Shown: one piece after another, positions 43,888 to 52,482 of the stretch
Layout of the letters: every line of letters starts with the position of its first letter
Numbering within the stretch: position 1 is the stretch's first letter
Assembly (NCBI GenBank): GCA_965279005.1
Contig: CBDIHK010000027.1
Location: 62,001-126,000, forward strand
Direction: 5' to 3'
Source of the DNA: Planctobacterium sp965279005
Lineage (GTDB): Bacteria; Pseudomonadota; Gammaproteobacteria; Enterobacterales; Alteromonadaceae
Length of the DNA: 64,000 nucleotides
Program-made: the position numbers and the translations under genes
Notes under the pieces: generated by a model
Databases searched by the model: none
Told to the model about the DNA's origin: nothing
What the model saw: the letters and a program-made list of their open reading frames with translations, nothing else

Positions 43888-45387
43888 TCATACTTCATCC
43901 CAGTCACCTCTATAGAAGTGCTTATTAGCCTCGGTTCTTTCGGCCAACAACCAAACCTCCCTAGAAACAAACTTTTCTTCAATTTGGGCAAGCGCTGTTA
44001 CAGGAATATCGGCTAAACTAAAAGTAGGTTTTCTATCCCAATCAGTAGCCATCCAATATTGATTGTCTTCTGGGTTTAATACAATCGCTGCTTTCATTCT
44101 CGTTACATATATCGCTTTGTCCTTCCCAGAAACATTGCCGTTAAATCTTTCAACAACGAGATACTGGTATTGTGTACTTTTGTAGCTCTTGTCTATCCAG
44201 AAAAACCAATCACCATAGAAAAAGTGTTCTTCCTGAGAGGTACCAGACTTGGCATTTACGTCAACAATTCTCTGTTTGTCGGATTTGGTGGACGAAAAAT
44301 ACCTCAGGATTGCATTGGAAAAATTACTCGAATTTTGAAGTTGAGCTGCATCTGCGTCATATCGCGCTTGCGTTGAGATCCCTTGTAAAACTTGCAAAAT
44401 CAGTTGGCCTTTTTGTGCAATACCTCCCTCGGTTGACTTCGTGTATATCGAAGGTCCGTGGTAATTTGATACTTCAAATCTTTTCTCTTCAAATGTACGA
44501 ATGTGATCTTTGAATCCTAGTAACCCATCACCAAGATTTTCAAAGAAAGACAGTATTTCAGATTCACCGGTTTGTTTTATAGTAAAAAGTGCAAACGGTC
44601 GCTGTACGTATTCTGCAAAATCCTTTTCCAGCCTCTTCAAATAGTTCCAGCTTTCAAGGTGAAAGAACTTGACGCAAAGCTCTTGTGCCAATGATAACTT
44701 TATTTCTGTCCCAGTGACTTCCTCGATAAATTGCCTGAACGGTGTCGCAATCGCGTTGCAGCTGTACTGTATGGGGTTGTACATGTGATCGTACTTTTCC
44801 ATATGATTAGTGTTCAGAACTCCCTCTCCTGGAAGTTTCTTAAATCTTTTTCTGAGCCTGCTTACGGGATCCCGCCAATACAACTTTTCGAGCTTTTGTT
44901 TAGCAGTAGCTTTATGTGTTGGATGTATTGGTTGGAACTTTACTTTGCTTATTCTAACAATTCTTCCAGTATCATCTTCGAAGATAGTTTCATCTTCATC
45001 GTCGCTACTGACACTAATATTTATTGGGAAAAAACGATAATCAACCATTTGCTCTAGAGCAAAAGATAACGCTTGAGTTTTGCTTCTAGCTACTCTTAAA
45101 CCGTCGACACCTGCGTTGCCCAGCTGTTCAAAGCAGGTGTCGACAACAAACCACTCAGGCCTACTAGGTTTTCTTAATAGTTTTTCGATCCATTCGGAAG
45201 CGTAATCAAGCCTGTAATATAAAGCCCGATTATAAAAAGGCGTTAGAAGTAGTTCGCCTTGCATTTCAGGGTCTTCGAATGGCAAAGGATGGCTATCAAT
45301 TGATTTTAAAAGCTGTGGCTTTACTGGAATACCAAGTTTTTCTAATTCTTCTAAAAGAATTTGGCAGGAACGATGCAAAGAAATCAT
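43888..45387 (-). CDS. Unknown 499-residue protein in the split right end
   Basis: A 499-residue soluble protein of unknown family. No signal peptide or membrane segment is seen. It has an acidic stretch (SSDDEDETIFEDD) near residue 130 and a repeated charged, aromatic C-terminal half (EEHFFYGDWFFWIDKSY). The ATG at 45385-45387 has GGAG nine bases upstream; a TTG five codons earlier is less likely. The base composition is poorer in GC than the host genes. It ends about 70 nt inside the transposon right end and shares strand with the integrase upstream, so it is probably cargo of the integrase island. I do not recognise any defence or enzyme motif. Confidence 0.7.
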   Translation of the reverse strand: MISLHRSCQILLEELEKLGIPVKPQLLKSIDSHPLPFEDPEMQGELLLTPFYNRALYYRLDYASEWIEKLLRKPSRPEWFVVDTCFEQLGNAGVDGLRVARSKTQALSFALEQMVDYRFFPINISVSSDDEDETIFEDDTGRIVRISKVKFQPIHPTHKATAKQKLEKLYWRDPVSRLRKRFKKLPGEGVLNTNHMEKYDHMYNPIQYSCNAIATPFRQFIEEVTGTEIKLSLAQELCVKFFHLESWNYLKRLEKDFAEYVQRPFALFTIKQTGESEILSFFENLGDGLLGFKDHIRTFEEKRFEVSNYHGPSIYTKSTEGGIAQKGQLILQVLQGISTQARYDADAAQLQNSSNFSNAILRYFSSTKSDKQRIVDVNAKSGTSQEEHFFYGDWFFWIDKSYKSTQYQYLVVERFNGNVSGKDKAIYVTRMKAAIVLNPEDNQYWMATDWDRKPTFSLADIPVTALAQIEEKFVSREVWLLAERTEANKHFYRGDWDEV

Positions 45388-45737
45388 GTGGTTATTCTCC
45401 AACTTTAAGCTGTCTTTTATGCCGGAGGCTGCGTGAATTGCCTTTTCAAGACAGCTGTAAAATCAGAAAATACTAACTCGCTGATTACCCAATTCACCAT
45501 AGCATAAGCTTTCACGCGGCAGGTATTGGGAGACCTCTTAATAAGGTCTCTGATATCTGTTTTGATGTCAATGTTTTCATTCGGACAATAAGCTATGTCT
45601 TTGACTTAACGAGTAAAAAAGTAAACTTCCTTTAAGTAAAAGTAATTAACGGTCTAATGAATTAATTGCTTACTAGATGATTGGATACAGCTTTATGCGG
45701 GAGGAAAACTCGCTTCAAAGCTCAAATCGTTGTCGAA
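45388..45737. other. Gene-free gap between unknown gene and integrase
   Basis: 350 bp without a convincing gene. It contains a 7-bp hairpin (GAGACCT / AGGTCTC) at 45530-45550 and an AT-rich part near 45600-45680. As the integrase reads away from here toward 45738, promoters and attachment-related sequences of the island may be here, but I cannot identify a core site. Confidence 0.4.
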
Positions 45738-46967
45738 TTACGATATTCCATCAAACTTTATCTTGGTAGGAATGATCTTTCCCAGCTCCACGTTTTCTAA
45801 ATAGTCTGAGTACCACTGCATCATTTTTATTCTTTCCTCAATGTATTCGGCTCGATTGTACGCTGCTCTTACATCATTTTTCTCTTCATGGGCTAATTGC
45901 CGCTCAATTGCGTCTGGGTTCCAAAGACCACTCTCATTGAGTACTGAACTCGCAATGGTGCGGAATCCGTGAGTGGTGTGCTCTGTTTTGGTGTCGTAAC
46001 CCATTTTTCTTAGTGCCTGGTTTGATGAAACATCAGATATCGATTTTCCTGGCTTATGTTTCATAGGGAAAATAATGGGGAGATCGCCAGAAATTAGCAG
46101 CAGCTTTTTAAGGATCTTAATAGATTGCTGGCTTAAAGGGACAACATGTGGTTTTTTCATTTTCATCCGTTCGGCCGGGATTTCCCATAGCTTTTCTTGC
46201 CAGTCTATTTCAGACCATTTGGCTAACCTAAGTTCTGAATTTCTGACAAAAGTATGCATTGTAAGGCGAATAGCTAAAGTTGTGATTTCATAAGCCCTTA
46301 GCTCATAGGATTCTAGTCGGGCAAAAAAATCGGGTAGTTGATAAGGCTTAAAAGCTGCATACTGATTGTTAGGTGTTTTAATTATTCCGGTGGTTTCTCT
46401 CGCTGGATTTGTTGTGGTGTATTCGAATTGGCAGGCATACCTAAAAATATCTGTCAGGTATAGTCTGACGCGTTTGGCCACCTCAGAACCAGTCGATTTT
46501 TCGACATCAATTAAAAGCTTAATTATATGAGGTGTTCTTACTTCTGATATCTTAAGGTGGCCGAGGACAGGAAAAACCCGATGTTCCAATCTGGATAGTA
46601 TTTTGTCGGCATGTTTGCTGTTCCAGTGTATCCTTTTAAATGTATGCCATTCTATAGACACACTTTGAAGTGTCAGATCTTGAGCAACATTTGTCGTTCC
46701 ACAATCGCGTGCTGGATTCGTTATTTTTAGGCCGCTCAAAATCAGGGTACGGCAGGCTGCTCCAATTTTCCGAGCCTTGTTAATAGATGTCGTATCAAGA
46801 TCCCCTAAGAATAACCTTTCTAGTCTTCCTTCTTCTTGTTCGTAACAGAAAAGCCAGTGCTTTCTTCCCTTTGGCTCTACTTCGAGAAAGAGTCCGTTGC
46901 CATCATGTAGCCTGTAAAGTCGCGATTTCGGTGTTGAATTTAAGATTTTTTCGTTTGTTAAGTGCAT
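45738..46967 (-). CDS. P4-type tyrosine recombinase (integrase)
   Basis: A 409-residue tyrosine recombinase of the P4/CP4 integrase type, with the N-terminal arm-binding (DUF4102-like) start LYRLHDGNGLFLEVEPKGRK and a C-terminal catalytic domain. Catalytic residues are Arg in FVRNSELRLAKW, His-X-X-Arg in TTHGFRTIAS, His in RQLAHEEKN and the tyrosine segment AAYNRAEYIEER. These integrases insert genomic islands, usually at the 3' end of a tRNA gene. A tRNA 3'-end-like sequence lies about 0.8 kb upstream at 47787-47820. A normal length and complete residues suggest it could be active. Confidence 0.93.
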   Translation of the reverse strand: MHLTNEKILNSTPKSRLYRLHDGNGLFLEVEPKGRKHWLFCYEQEEGRLERLFLGDLDTTSINKARKIGAACRTLILSGLKITNPARDCGTTNVAQDLTLQSVSIEWHTFKRIHWNSKHADKILSRLEHRVFPVLGHLKISEVRTPHIIKLLIDVEKSTGSEVAKRVRLYLTDIFRYACQFEYTTTNPARETTGIIKTPNNQYAAFKPYQLPDFFARLESYELRAYEITTLAIRLTMHTFVRNSELRLAKWSEIDWQEKLWEIPAERMKMKKPHVVPLSQQSIKILKKLLLISGDLPIIFPMKHKPGKSISDVSSNQALRKMGYDTKTEHTTHGFRTIASSVLNESGLWNPDAIERQLAHEEKNDVRAAYNRAEYIEERIKMMQWYSDYLENVELGKIIPTKIKFDGIS

Positions 46968-47089
46968 TGCTTTTGCTTGCCATAGTTGACCAGCAGGCTA
47001 CTAAAAACTTCAAAAAGAAAAAATACAAGTTTAGGTTCTAAAGCATCTTCGGATGTAAAGTCGCTTGTCCGAACATGAACATCCATTTC

Positions 47090-47644
47090 TCAAAGTTTGT
47101 TCGTGGATATTCTAGGGGATAATTCAGTTGGCAGTTCTAACATCACCTTTTCTTTTTCCTCACTAATCGCATGTGCGATTAATGTTGATTTAGTTGCCAT
47201 AAAAGATAACCCTTTCCCGTTACTCTCATTAATCCGCCTGAGCTTGAGATAAACCACCCTGACTTGGTTGTGAATGTTATAAACGTCTAGCCACCAGACT
47301 GGTGAGTAGTGCTTTGTTATCTTGCGTTTAATACGATTAAATCTTTCTTTGCTATCTGAGCCTTCGTAGGTCGACAGAAGACTCGCCCAAATCATCTTTT
47401 TGTGCTTTGTGAGTGGCTTGTAATTCCTTTCTATTAGCTCTTGTTTAACAAATGGGTGTATAAGTAGTTTCTCGTCTCGCAGCATTCTTTCGATCCACAA
47501 ATACATTGCGAAGTTAAGATGGACTTCACGAAGTTCTACACCCGCATTTTTGCGGATTTTGTTCCATGATTCTAAGTCATCAATATTTGAAAGAGTTTTG
47601 ATTATGGCTGTAACATCTTTGGAAAAACTTTTTACGTATTCCAT
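47090..47644 (-). CDS. Unknown 184-residue protein upstream of the integrase
   Basis: A 184-residue basic protein, MEYVKSFSKDVTAIIKTLSN at its start, with a likely helical N-terminal half and a middle rich in Lys and Trp (KHYSPVWWLDVYNIHNQVR). No signal peptide or membrane segment. Same strand as the integrase, 122 nt upstream of its start. The coding frame is clean and the codon use matches the integrase, so I take it as a real island gene. No function can be assigned. Confidence 0.6.
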   Translation of the reverse strand: MEYVKSFSKDVTAIIKTLSNIDDLESWNKIRKNAGVELREVHLNFAMYLWIERMLRDEKLLIHPFVKQELIERNYKPLTKHKKMIWASLLSTYEGSDSKERFNRIKRKITKHYSPVWWLDVYNIHNQVRVVYLKLRRINESNGKGLSFMATKSTLIAHAISEEKEKVMLELPTELSPRISTNKL

Positions 47645-47786
47645 TGTTATCGTACTTTGTAACCTGAATCTACATTGCTATATGTTGAGCCTACCGCACA
47701 ACCCCAATTCCAGAGTGTAATAGAATTTGAATCCGAGAAAAATATTAGTTACTAAGTATCTAGAACATATGAGCTGCTTTACTAAA

Positions 47787-47820
47787 GAGGTCGTGGGTTC
47801 AAGTCCCACCGTCGCAAACA
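47787..47820 (+). other. tRNA 3'-end-like fragment, possible attachment remnant
   Basis: AGGTCGTGGGTTCAAGTCCC at 47787-47806 continues as a T-arm: GTGGG, loop TTCAAGT, CCCAC. Then CGTCGCA and A follow, as in an acceptor strand, and ACA stands where CCA would be. The pattern resembles the 3' end of an initiator tRNA (its AGGTCG variable region and CGCAA end). No 5' half is found upstream, so this is not a functional tRNA gene. Such 3' fragments are the usual cores of P4-type integrase attachment sites. Confidence 0.6.
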
Positions 47821-47837
47821 AATAGATCTATGAAGTC

Positions 47838-47857
47838 AGTAATAAAGTTGCATACTA
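47838..47857 (+). repeat. Fourth TnsB-like site, upstream of tnsA
   Basis: AGTAATAAAGTTGCATACTA matches the right-end sites (18 of 20 identical to site 3). No TGT terminus precedes it, so it is an internal site, not a second transposon end. It lies 49 nt before the tnsA ATG, so TnsB binding here could also repress the tns operon. Confidence 0.75.
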
Positions 47858-47906
47858 ACTAGCGCAGAACTAAGCTAAGTGTATGTAAGGTAAACGAATA
47901 GTCCTT

Positions 47907-48734
47907 ATGCCAGCTAAGAAGTATGGCTACTCTGAAACCAAGTATAAAAGGTGGATCAAGGAAGGTCGTGGTTCCGGTAGCCATCAAGAGTATAAGCCTT
48001 GGTTAACTGTCCGGGATGTACCGTCTGAAGGGCGTTCGCATCGCATATTTAGTTTTAAATCACAACGGATCCACCATTTGCTTTCCGATCTGGAGGCCGC
48101 GGTGTTCCTAATATTGGATTGGAACCAGGATATTCTGGATATTCGCGAGCAATTTCCTTTGCAGCGGGAAACGACTCTTGAAGTTGCCGATAGGATTGGC
48201 GCCAAGCATCCCAAAGAAAAATCCCTTAACCTTTACATGTCCTCTGATTTTCTAGTGGACACCAATGATCCTGGGCTTCCCAAATACGCCCTTCAGGCAA
48301 AGTATGAAAGCGCATTGTGTGATCAACGCACCACTGAGAAGTTGGAAATAGAAGAGGCGTATTGGATAGAAAAAGATATCCCTTGGTTTGTTGTGACCGA
48401 GAATGAGGTACCGAAGACTGTTCTGACCAATATCAAATGGCTGGCACCAGCACAGAGTGATGAAGTCGATGACGAGGTTTTGCTTGAACGAATGGATTTC
48501 TACGACAGCCAATTTTGCAAGAATGCCCATCTTAAAATTATCGATATCTGCAAAAAATTGGATAACGCCTATGACTTAGACCCTGGCGAGTCACTGCTGG
48601 AAGTGCGCCAACTCTTGGCAAAACGCTTTTTCTATTTTGATGTTTTTACACCTACCTATAAATTAGTGGGTGGCGACTTAACCATGAACGAAATTGGCAT
48701 CGTCGAGCGGGCATTACATGTTTCGAATCAATGA
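47907..48734 (+). CDS. tnsA: TnsA transposase subunit (endonuclease)
   Basis: A 275-residue TnsA, the restriction-enzyme-like subunit that cuts the 5' strands at the transposon ends, giving cut-and-paste movement. The catalytic triad falls at exactly the Tn7 numbering: Glu63 in DLEAAVFLIL, Asp114 in MSSDFLVDT and Lys132 in ALQAKYESAL. The C-terminal winged-helix part that contacts TnsC follows. Length matches Tn7 TnsA (273). The tnsB start lies 17 nt inside its 3' end. The gene reads inward from the right end, the usual direction. Confidence 0.96.
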   Translation: MPAKKYGYSETKYKRWIKEGRGSGSHQEYKPWLTVRDVPSEGRSHRIFSFKSQRIHHLLSDLEAAVFLILDWNQDILDIREQFPLQRETTLEVADRIGAKHPKEKSLNLYMSSDFLVDTNDPGLPKYALQAKYESALCDQRTTEKLEIEEAYWIEKDIPWFVVTENEVPKTVLTNIKWLAPAQSDEVDDEVLLERMDFYDSQFCKNAHLKIIDICKKLDNAYDLDPGESLLEVRQLLAKRFFYFDVFTPTYKLVGGDLTMNEIGIVERALHVSNQ

Positions 48735-50808
48735 AGTGTTGCAGTTGGAAGGTCATATGTACCGAGTCTTATTGGTGCTGGAGAGGGATATCGTCTGGAT
48801 AAACATTGATGATGCTTCATCCTTTCCTGATTGGGTTGCTGTTGATGCATTGAACGAGCTCATTGATCAAGAAAAGCTGACCCGTGCTGAAGATCCCTTT
48901 GAAGATTTGATGTATTTGTCCGCCGAGCAAGGCACAACCAACCAACTAAAACGGGATGCAAACTATGAGCTTATCAGGCCTTTAATTGAAGCAGACGAGT
49001 TTTACGACAAAAGGAAGCGAGCCCGTATTATCAAACAGATAATGCAAGAGAAAGGCTCCACTAAACAAACACTATATCGATTAGCACGCCGTTATTGGCA
49101 GCGTGGCCAAACACCCAATGCCTTGCTACCAGATTATAAAAATTCTGGCGCTCCGGGCAAAAGACGGCTTGCGAAGGACAAGAAGCTTGGTAGGCCAAGG
49201 AAATACGCACCAGGGGTAGGTGCCCTGATCGATGAATCCGTTGAACGTTTGTTTAGGATTGCGATAGACAAGTATGTATTAGTCGATACGGGATTTAGTT
49301 TTCTTTACGCCCATCGTCGCTTTAAAAGCCTTTATGAAACCTATTATCCGGATGTGGGGGAACAGGAAATGCCTTCCCGTTGGCAGATGAAACACTTTTA
49401 CGAGCGTGAATACGGCCAATTGGAGCAGGTGCGAAAACGCACAACGGATATAATCTTCAATAAGGATACCCGCCAGCTACCTTCGACAGTGAATACCCAT
49501 TTAATGGGGCCGGCTTCCCAATTTGAAATTGATGCCACTATAGCTGATATCTACCTGGTTTCTGATAGCGATCGTGGGGATATTGTGGGTCGTCCAGTTT
49601 TGTATCTGGTGGTGGATTCCTTCAGCCGCGCCATTGTAGGTTTTTACATCGGTTTCGAGAATCCTTCCTACGTTGCGGCGATGCAAGCCCTGTCCATGGC
49701 GCTTTCAAATAAGGTTGAGTATTGCCATGCATTGGGATTTGATTGGGTTACCAAGGAGCACTGGCCCGATATTGGTTTGTGCGACACCATCCTAGCTGAC
49801 AAAGGCGAGCTATTGGGGCATCAAATTGAGTCTTTGGAAAAGGGTTTCCATGTCACCATCAGTAATACTGCTTCTTACCGGAGTGAGGCTAAAGGTATCG
49901 TTGAAAGGGACTTTCGATCCATACAAGCCGATTTCTCACCTTTTGCGCCGGGTGTTGTGAAGGGCACCAAGATTAAAAAACGAGGTGGTAAGGATTACCG
50001 GCTCGACGCCAAACTATCGGTACGGGATTTCAAAGAAATAATCCTGTCATCGATTTTAGTTCATAACTTGTCCAATGAAATTGATGGGTTCTCGAGGGAG
50101 CCGGATATGCCCCTTGATGTAGATTGCGTACCAATGCAAATGTGGTCTTGGGGGATCCAGGCAAGGACTGGTAAGCCTCGCAGCGCATCCGAAGAAGCCA
50201 TTCGTGTGGGTTTAATGCCTAGGACTGAAGCAAGTTTCTCCAATCTGGGAGTTTGTGTTTGGGGAGCCTACTACATTGCACCAGAAGTGATGGAAGAAGG
50301 CTGGATGTTGCGCAAAAAAGGTATTAAACGGCCTGACAAAATGGAGGTGGCCTACGATCCGGCAACCGCTGAGTTCATTTACCTTTTTCCGGTTGCAAAC
50401 AAAAGGCAATACATCACCTGCCGATTGCATGATCGCTCGCGCGAATATCACGGTATGTCATTTTGGGAGGTATGGCGATACCAGGATGAAGCAAAAGGTA
50501 AAAAGGCCTCATCCAAACTCAAAGCAGACAAGGAGCAACGCAAGCATGAAGATTTTGTCGAACAAAAAATCAAATCGGCAATAAAAAAAGCACCAAACAC
50601 TTCAGACGAATCCAATGCTTCCAGGATTGCCTCAATAAACCAAAACAGAAGCAGGGAGCGGGATAAAGAACGCAAAGCCAATGCCTATCGGCCAGAAACT
50701 ATGGAGCCGGGTAAGACCGCTGACGTAGTGCCGATTGCACCACCTGCAGATGATGATTGTAGTTACCCAGACTTTGTCGATGAACTTTTTGACGATGAGG
50801 ACAACTAG
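48718..50808 (+). CDS. tnsB: TnsB transposase subunit (DDE)
   Basis: A 696-residue DDE transposase that binds the end sites and joins the 3' ends to the target. The catalytic residues are Asp272 (FEIDATIAD), Asp361 (ILADKGE) and Glu396 (KGIVERDF), against Asp273, Asp361 and Glu396 in Tn7. N-terminal helix-turn-helix regions for end binding occupy about 100-250, and the charged C-terminal tail (from about 600) is the part that contacts TnsC. The ATG at 48718 is the natural start, overlapping tnsA by 17 nt; an open frame upstream begins within tnsA. tnsC starts right after its stop. Confidence 0.96.
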   Translation: MFRINEVLQLEGHMYRVLLVLERDIVWINIDDASSFPDWVAVDALNELIDQEKLTRAEDPFEDLMYLSAEQGTTNQLKRDANYELIRPLIEADEFYDKRKRARIIKQIMQEKGSTKQTLYRLARRYWQRGQTPNALLPDYKNSGAPGKRRLAKDKKLGRPRKYAPGVGALIDESVERLFRIAIDKYVLVDTGFSFLYAHRRFKSLYETYYPDVGEQEMPSRWQMKHFYEREYGQLEQVRKRTTDIIFNKDTRQLPSTVNTHLMGPASQFEIDATIADIYLVSDSDRGDIVGRPVLYLVVDSFSRAIVGFYIGFENPSYVAAMQALSMALSNKVEYCHALGFDWVTKEHWPDIGLCDTILADKGELLGHQIESLEKGFHVTISNTASYRSEAKGIVERDFRSIQADFSPFAPGVVKGTKIKKRGGKDYRLDAKLSVRDFKEIILSSILVHNLSNEIDGFSREPDMPLDVDCVPMQMWSWGIQARTGKPRSASEEAIRVGLMPRTEASFSNLGVCVWGAYYIAPEVMEEGWMLRKKGIKRPDKMEVAYDPATAEFIYLFPVANKRQYITCRLHDRSREYHGMSFWEVWRYQDEAKGKKASSKLKADKEQRKHEDFVEQKIKSAIKKAPNTSDESNASRIASINQNRSRERDKERKANAYRPETMEPGKTADVVPIAPPADDDCSYPDFVDELFDDEDN

Positions 50809-52482
50809 ATGCCCTTGCCAAAGCACATTGTCCCTGCAATTTATCAAGATCCTGGTGTAGAGAGTTACCGTGGCAACCCCTTTATTGAGGCATTGCCTAA
50901 GATTTATTCCCTTAAAGACATTAAGCAACTATTGCAAGGAAACGTAACCTGCAATCCAACCGATATATTTGCCAACGACCGACAGCGCCCACACGAGATT
51001 GCTAGTCTATTGGACGACTTCTTCCAACCAATTGGCAACCACATGCAGCTGGAAGAAAAGCTATCTATCATGATCCGCCGGGGCTATGTTGGCAGGAACC
51101 TGGTCGATGGTTCAATGAACACCCATCTGCAAAATGGTTACGAAAGGCTGATGACTGGTGAGTTGAGCAGCTACCGGTTTGATACGGGCAAGTCTACTGC
51201 TAAGAGTATTTCGCTGATTGGTGTTTCGGGGTGTGGCAAAAGTACAACATTGGGGCGGCTGTTGTCCGCCTATCCACAGGCTATCTATCACGAAAAATAT
51301 CACAAGATCCAACTGCCGTACCTCAAGATTGAATGCCCTTTTAACGGTTCACTAGTCAGCTTGTGCCACAACTTCTTCAGGGAATTAGGCCGCATTCTAG
51401 ATACCAACCTTGGGAAGAAATACAGCCAGGGCAGGTATGGTGCTCCAGCGCTATTGGCCATAATGGCGCAAAAAGCCAATGAGAATGCGATTGGCGTATT
51501 AGTTATTGATGAGATCCAGCGGCTAACACGTAAACGGGATGCAGGACGCGAGGAGATGATGGAGTTCTTTGTTGAGCTCGTAAACATCATAGGTATTCCG
51601 GTTGTGCTTGTAGGTACACCCAAGGCCAGGCCTATTTTCGAAATAGAACTGCAGGCCGGTCGCCGCACGGTAGGCCTGGGTTCACTTGTATGGGAGCCAA
51701 TGAAAAACTTACCAACAAGGGTCAACCCCAAAACAGGTGATACTAAACCAAGTGAATGGATAGCGTTTACCAACAAGCTATGGAAATACCAATGGCTTAA
51801 GAAACGCGAGGAAACCCTTTCTGATGAACTTCGGAATTGCTGGTATGACTTGACCCAAGGGGTGCAGGATCTCGCAGTAAAGCTCTTTGTTTTCGCGCAA
51901 CTGAGGGCAATAGCTACCAAACAAGAAAAACTCTCTATTAACCTTTTTAAGAAGGTCTACCAGGATGAATTTAAAGCGGTGCACAAAATGTTGGCGGCAT
52001 TGCGCTCAAACGATCCTGAAAAAATTGCCCAATACTCAGACCTCCGCATCGAAGACGTAGATAAAAGGCTGTTGAAGTTAAACCAACAGATTGCAGAAAG
52101 CCGCGCATCGGAAGAGGCACTCAAGGAGCGCTTCGACGGCAATGAACAGGCATTAAGACTATTTCACTTGCTCGAAGGTTTAGAATGCACCCCTGAACTT
52201 GCCGCACCGCTTGTCGAAAAAGCCTTTAAAGAATTTCCAGGCCTTTCAATGCAAGAATTAATGCCGATTGTGCTGTCATGGTACAACGAAAAGCCAGAGC
52301 AAACCGAAACGGCAGACAAACCAAGGAGCAATGTTATAAAACCCAAGCAATGGCTTGAGCTTGATAAAAACAGCATGCGTTACCAATTTGCTTTAAATGA
52401 TGGAAAAAACATGTATCAGGCATTGAAAAGCAATAATCGAATATTTGACATGGAAAGATGGATTCAAAAAGCACCTAAGTGA
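50809..52482 (+). CDS. tnsC: TnsC AAA+ regulator
   Basis: A 557-residue AAA+ ATPase that links target selectors (TnsD or TnsE) to the TnsAB transposase and carries target immunity. Walker A GVSGCGKSTTLGRL lies near residues 138-151 and Walker B VLVIDEIQRL near 230. The N-terminal 130 residues and long C-terminal part correspond to Tn7 TnsC (555 residues), not the shorter Tn7-CRISPR type. The ATG follows the tnsB stop directly, and the stop overlaps the tnsD start, so translation is coupled. Confidence 0.96.
   Translation: MPLPKHIVPAIYQDPGVESYRGNPFIEALPKIYSLKDIKQLLQGNVTCNPTDIFANDRQRPHEIASLLDDFFQPIGNHMQLEEKLSIMIRRGYVGRNLVDGSMNTHLQNGYERLMTGELSSYRFDTGKSTAKSISLIGVSGCGKSTTLGRLLSAYPQAIYHEKYHKIQLPYLKIECPFNGSLVSLCHNFFRELGRILDTNLGKKYSQGRYGAPALLAIMAQKANENAIGVLVIDEIQRLTRKRDAGREEMMEFFVELVNIIGIPVVLVGTPKARPIFEIELQAGRRTVGLGSLVWEPMKNLPTRVNPKTGDTKPSEWIAFTNKLWKYQWLKKREETLSDELRNCWYDLTQGVQDLAVKLFVFAQLRAIATKQEKLSINLFKKVYQDEFKAVHKMLAALRSNDPEKIAQYSDLRIEDVDKRLLKLNQQIAESRASEEALKERFDGNEQALRLFHLLEGLECTPELAAPLVEKAFKEFPGLSMQELMPIVLSWYNEKPEQTETADKPRSNVIKPKQWLELDKNSMRYQFALNDGKNMYQALKSNNRIFDMERWIQKAPK

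Noticed and set aside
47760..47820. A functional tRNA gene
   Set aside because: Only the T-arm and acceptor 3' side fold; the D-arm, anticodon arm and acceptor 5' strand are absent.
47820..47906. A second, complete transposon right end
   Set aside because: Only one TnsB-like site is present and no TGT terminus precedes it, so it is an internal site of the one element.
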